Assembly: GCF_023284045.1 (NCBI RefSeq)
Contig: NZ_JAKIKQ010000018.1
Span: 1 to 64,000, forward strand
DNA length: 64,000 nucleotides
Reading direction: 5' to 3'
DNA from: Shewanella kaireitica
Lineage (GTDB): Bacteria > Pseudomonadota > Gammaproteobacteria > Enterobacterales > Shewanellaceae
In this document: positions 61,723-64,000 of the stretch, in pieces
How positions within the stretch are numbered: the stretch's first letter is position 1
Layout: each line of letters opens with the position of its first letter
Translations under genes and position numbers: made by a program
Notes under the pieces: model-generated
Told to the model about the DNA's origin: nothing
The model's input: the letters and a program-made list of their open reading frames with translations, nothing else
The model's database searches: none

Positions 61723-62259
61723 TTAACTTTTACTATTAGCTTCAATGCGTTTGAGGGTATCAGAGATCTCTTGTAAAAGGCTCACGACACTAATGTCATT
61801 ATTTTCATCTTGTGCTGGACTGGTTTCAAGTTGGCTGAGTTTCTCTTTCTGAGCCAATACCTGACTTCTAAAATCGGCAGCATCGACAATTCCGGTTAAA
61901 TTAAGTAGTGCCCCAGTTCCCGATTGACCCGCTGTTTCTATGGTTAGTTTGTGGAGTTTGAACATCCGCATCAATGGCCCTTGAATGAGTGCCATGTCAG
62001 TGATTTTATCTAGCGGTACCGTATTCTCAGTGCGGGTGAAAACACCTTTGCGAACAATAAGCTTTTTGTCGGTTAACTCGGTGCTCATGTTAGCGATATA
62101 GCGCTTAGTAAAAATATGCCCTATGGGGAGCCATAGCAGCAGTAACGGCAAGCCGACAAGCGACAGTGCTAATAAAATGCTAAATGGTGTCAACCAGTAT
62201 TGCCCAAGGTTACTAACAAATTCCGCTTTCTTGATACTTGTTTCCGTACTCTTTTGCAT
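61723..62259 (-). CDS. Bacterial PH-domain membrane protein
   Basis: A 178-residue protein from ATG 62259 (AAGGA 6 bp upstream). Two TM segments (about 25-45) precede a bacterial PH domain of the YdbT/bPH2 type (ELTDKKLIVRKGVFTRTENTVPLDKITDMALIQGP..., ADFRSQVLAQKEKL). The C-terminus is acidic and coiled. Function unknown. It heads a probable PH-Nramp-hydrolase operon (46 and 18 bp gaps). Confidence 0.85.
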   Translation of the reverse strand: MQKSTETSIKKAEFVSNLGQYWLTPFSILLALSLVGLPLLLLWLPIGHIFTKRYIANMSTELTDKKLIVRKGVFTRTENTVPLDKITDMALIQGPLMRMFKLHKLTIETAGQSGTGALLNLTGIVDAADFRSQVLAQKEKLSQLETSPAQDENNDISVVSLLQEISDTLKRIEANSKS

Positions 62260-62474
62260 ACAGTTTCCTTCCATTGATCGTGAGCCTACCCAAGTTTTTT
62301 TGACTCAGCTTAGCCAGTAATGGTGAGCCAACTGACTACTTTTAATTGTGTTTTATAAACTTAAGCAAATTCGAATCTAATTTAAAGCTATTTCACTACT
62401 TTAGAACTAATTGCTAGTTTCTATTTTCCTTTTAACGGAGTAGTTTAATGCTTTTACTGCAGAGGAAGCGCAAG

Positions 62475-63098
62475 ATGATTACTTTATATGGGGTTCCACG
62501 TAGCCGTTCACTGAGAGTTTCTTGGACATTAGAGGAGTTAGGGCTTGAGTGGCAATATCAGTTCATTAACTTTTCCAAAGGTGACAGTCGCCATCCCGAT
62601 TTTCTAGCGATTAACCCTTGTGGAAAAGTGCCTGCGTTAATCGATAATGGCAATGTGATCACTGAATCTGCAGCTATTGCGCTATTTTTAGCTGAAAAAT
62701 ATGGTGAAGGTCGCTTGTTACCTAAGGCTGGCTCTGATGCGTCAGCGCTACACCATAAGTGGGTAAGCTTTATTACCTGTGAGCTTGAGCAACCTCTGTG
62801 GACTATCGGTAAGCATAAGTTTGCCATCCCTGAGGAATTAAGGCTTGAGGCTATGCTTGCGGTCGCAAAATGGGAGTTTGATAAAGCCGCTGCGATTGCA
62901 GAACTTTGGCTACCAGATAGTGAGTTCTTACTTGGTGATGAGCTCAGTGTCGCTGATATTCTATTAGGTCATACCTTGTTGTGGGCTACGCGATTTGAGC
63001 AAGATATTCCACCCAAACTTGCGGCTTATCGGGATCGAATCACTACTCGTAAGGCGATGGCGAGCGCCCTTGAAAAAGAGGATGCTGGCGCAGCTTGA
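62475..63098 (+). CDS. Glutathione S-transferase
   Basis: A 207-residue GST with thioredoxin-fold N-terminus (MITLYGVPRSRSLRVSWTLEELGLEW), the cis-Pro/GSH site GKVPALIDNGNVITESAAIALFL, and an all-helical C-terminal half ending SVADILLGHTLLWATRF. The Ser/Arg-rich N-terminal site suggests a YfcG/phi-like cytosolic GST. ATG 62475 has GAGG upstream; the ATG at 62448 adds nine residues. Confidence 0.92.
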   Translation: MITLYGVPRSRSLRVSWTLEELGLEWQYQFINFSKGDSRHPDFLAINPCGKVPALIDNGNVITESAAIALFLAEKYGEGRLLPKAGSDASALHHKWVSFITCELEQPLWTIGKHKFAIPEELRLEAMLAVAKWEFDKAAAIAELWLPDSEFLLGDELSVADILLGHTLLWATRFEQDIPPKLAAYRDRITTRKAMASALEKEDAGAA

Positions 63099-63123
63099 TA
63101 TTATTTAGCAACGGTTAAGCAAT

Positions 63124-63153
63124 CAAAAAAGCATCCAATAGGATGCTTTTTTA
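63124..63153 (+). terminator. Terminator after the GST gene (bidirectional)
   Basis: Stem AAAAAAGCATCC/GGATGCTTTTTT with an AATA loop; A and T tracts on both sides. Confidence 0.9.
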
Positions 63154-63217
63154 TCTCTGAAGTTTAAGCAATGCCTTGCTAACCGATATTGCCTTTTAGG
63201 CAATCATTGCCGTTTGC

Positions 63218-63718
63218 TTACAACTGAGCCGCAGCCCATTTAGCACGATTCTCACGGCTCTCTTTTAGGCCATCTTTGTCGCGGAATGCTTTGTAAGACT
63301 CAAAGTTAAGCGGTACGAGCACTACCTCTACTTCAAGCATTAACTTACACTCTTTCTTGATACGCCAAGCTGAGGTGTTGTATAGCTCTGCAAGGGGCAA
63401 AGTACCTAAAAACTCTGGGTTATATTGAGCATATAAGGCTTGAGTTGGGTAAACGACAAAGCTTAAGGTGCGCTTTGGCTCTTTAGTAAATAATTCTTCG
63501 ATACCGTCGCAAGTATTTAGCACCTGCATTTCGATAGCTTCATCAATCTCAATCAGCTTTTTTTGTACAGGCATATGTGCTGGCTTTTCGCCCGCTTCCC
63601 ATGCAATAACGTCAGCTTCTGTGACTTTACCTATCTCGGCAACTTGTGCAGTGGATAGCGCAAGTGAATGTCGAAGGTACTGCATTTCAATGGCATTTAG
63701 GCCGAGATCTTTAGACAT
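63218..63718 (-). CDS. HTH-containing protein, DUF4447-like
   Basis: A 166-residue protein. The N-terminal part (about 1-60; LNAIEMQYLRHSLALSTAQVAEIGKVTEADVIAWEAGEK) is an XRE/YdiL-like helix-turn-helix; the rest is a conserved alpha/beta region (SFVVYPTQALYAQYNPEFL). It resembles the Shewanella DUF4447 family. DNA binding is plausible but the target is unknown. It follows the SUKH-type gene by about 35 bp on the same strand. Confidence 0.78.
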   Translation of the reverse strand: MSKDLGLNAIEMQYLRHSLALSTAQVAEIGKVTEADVIAWEAGEKPAHMPVQKKLIEIDEAIEMQVLNTCDGIEELFTKEPKRTLSFVVYPTQALYAQYNPEFLGTLPLAELYNTSAWRIKKECKLMLEVEVVLVPLNFESYKAFRDKDGLKESRENRAKWAAAQL

Positions 63719-63754
63719 GGTGTTTCCTTAATAAATTTAATATGTTGCTAGCGC

Positions 63755-64000
63755 TTAACTACGCATCCAAACATCTTCAGCCCATTCCCAGAATGTTTCC
63801 CAGCTGTCCTCTTCTATCTCATCGTCTTGCCATAACTTCACTTCGCCCTCTTGGCTAATAAAGAAAAAGGCATCGCCACGTTGGCAGATAGGGACAAATT
63901 CACGCGGTAAGCCGATAGACCAGGCATAGGCTGCGACTTCAGGCAAAAAGGTATGAGAATGCGGATCGCTGGCAGTGACAGGCTCTAAACTGCCAACGAT
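63755..64000 (-). CDS. SMI1/KNR4 (SUKH) family protein, partial
   Basis: The C-terminal 81 residues of a protein whose start lies beyond the window. The frame stays open to base 64000 (it reads ...GSLEPVTASDPHSHTFLPEV at the edge). SIGLPREFVPICQRGDAFFFISQEG and VKLWQDDEIEEDSWETFWEWAEDV follow the SUKH pattern. SUKH proteins are often immunity proteins of polymorphic toxins but also have housekeeping members. Confidence 0.75.
   Translation of the reverse strand: MVGSLEPVTASDPHSHTFLPEVAAYAWSIGLPREFVPICQRGDAFFFISQEGEVKLWQDDEIEEDSWETFWEWAEDVWMRS

Overview
The window is chromosomal DNA of a marine gammaproteobacterium, almost certainly a Shewanella. The grounds are the E. coli-like gene order, the 5S and tRNA sequences, a stand-alone OmcA/MtrC-family multiheme outer-membrane cytochrome with 11 CXXCH motifs, and Shewanella/Vibrio-type small families (DUF3069-like, DUF4447-like). 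Everything here is read by eye from the sequence. Family names rest on motif and synteny recognition, not on database searches.

Layout. (1) 1-2062: the end of an rRNA operon (23S 3' end, 5S, a decayed second 5S 3' end), a patatin-like lipase gene and tRNA-Trp. (2) 2153-2937: holD-rimI. (3) 3016-17051, minus strand: a long envelope and housekeeping block transcribed leuS-lptE-holA-nadD-rsfS-rlmH-mrdA-rodA-mltB-rlpA-dacA-ybeD-lipB-lipA, with many 1-14 bp overlaps. It links lateral-wall peptidoglycan synthesis (PBP2, RodA, lytic enzymes, PBP5), LPS transport, ribosome maturation, NAD synthesis and lipoate synthesis. (4) 17172-28034: a YbeL-like zinc-ribbon gene, a chemoreceptor, then minus-strand miaB-ybeZ-ybeY-corC-lnt-pilin, with ubiF divergent. 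(5) 28260-29987: pth-ychF. (6) 30350-31662: eight tRNA genes built from repeated Met-Leu-Gln blocks, comparable to E. coli metT-leuW-glnU, with unusual 70-bp tandem repeats carrying a tRNA 3' end.

(7) 31700-39160 is the accessory part. It separates pth-ychF from prs-ispE-lolB/hemA-prfA-prmC, which lie close together in E. coli. It holds a coding remnant, an orphan small protein, a two-gene membrane pair (two-TM protein plus a 50-residue Pro/Asn-rich protein), a 259-residue protein with an HEPN-like R-x4-H motif, the 11-heme lipoprotein cytochrome with a good candidate CRP site upstream, and a ToxR/CadC-like membrane regulator. (8) 39263-45295: prs, ispE, lolB, hemA, prfA, prmC. (9) 45367-50750: a GNAT gene, a small membrane protein, a 308-bp MITE-like element, an scsBCD-type periplasmic thiol-redox operon and a dodecin.

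(10) 50786-64000: queG, a TPR-GGDEF diguanylate cyclase, a DUF3069-like gene, an orphan Hint-plus-deaminase toxin-like gene, a lipoprotein, NAD-malic enzyme, a DUF1456 protein, a PH-domain/divergent Nramp/class C beta-lactamase-fold cluster, a glutathione S-transferase, a DUF4447-like HTH protein and a SUKH-type protein cut by the window end. The leads I would follow first are the tRNA-derived 70-bp repeats, the uncharacterised genes at 32.9-34.5 kb, and the orphan Hint-deaminase at 54.8-55.5 kb.
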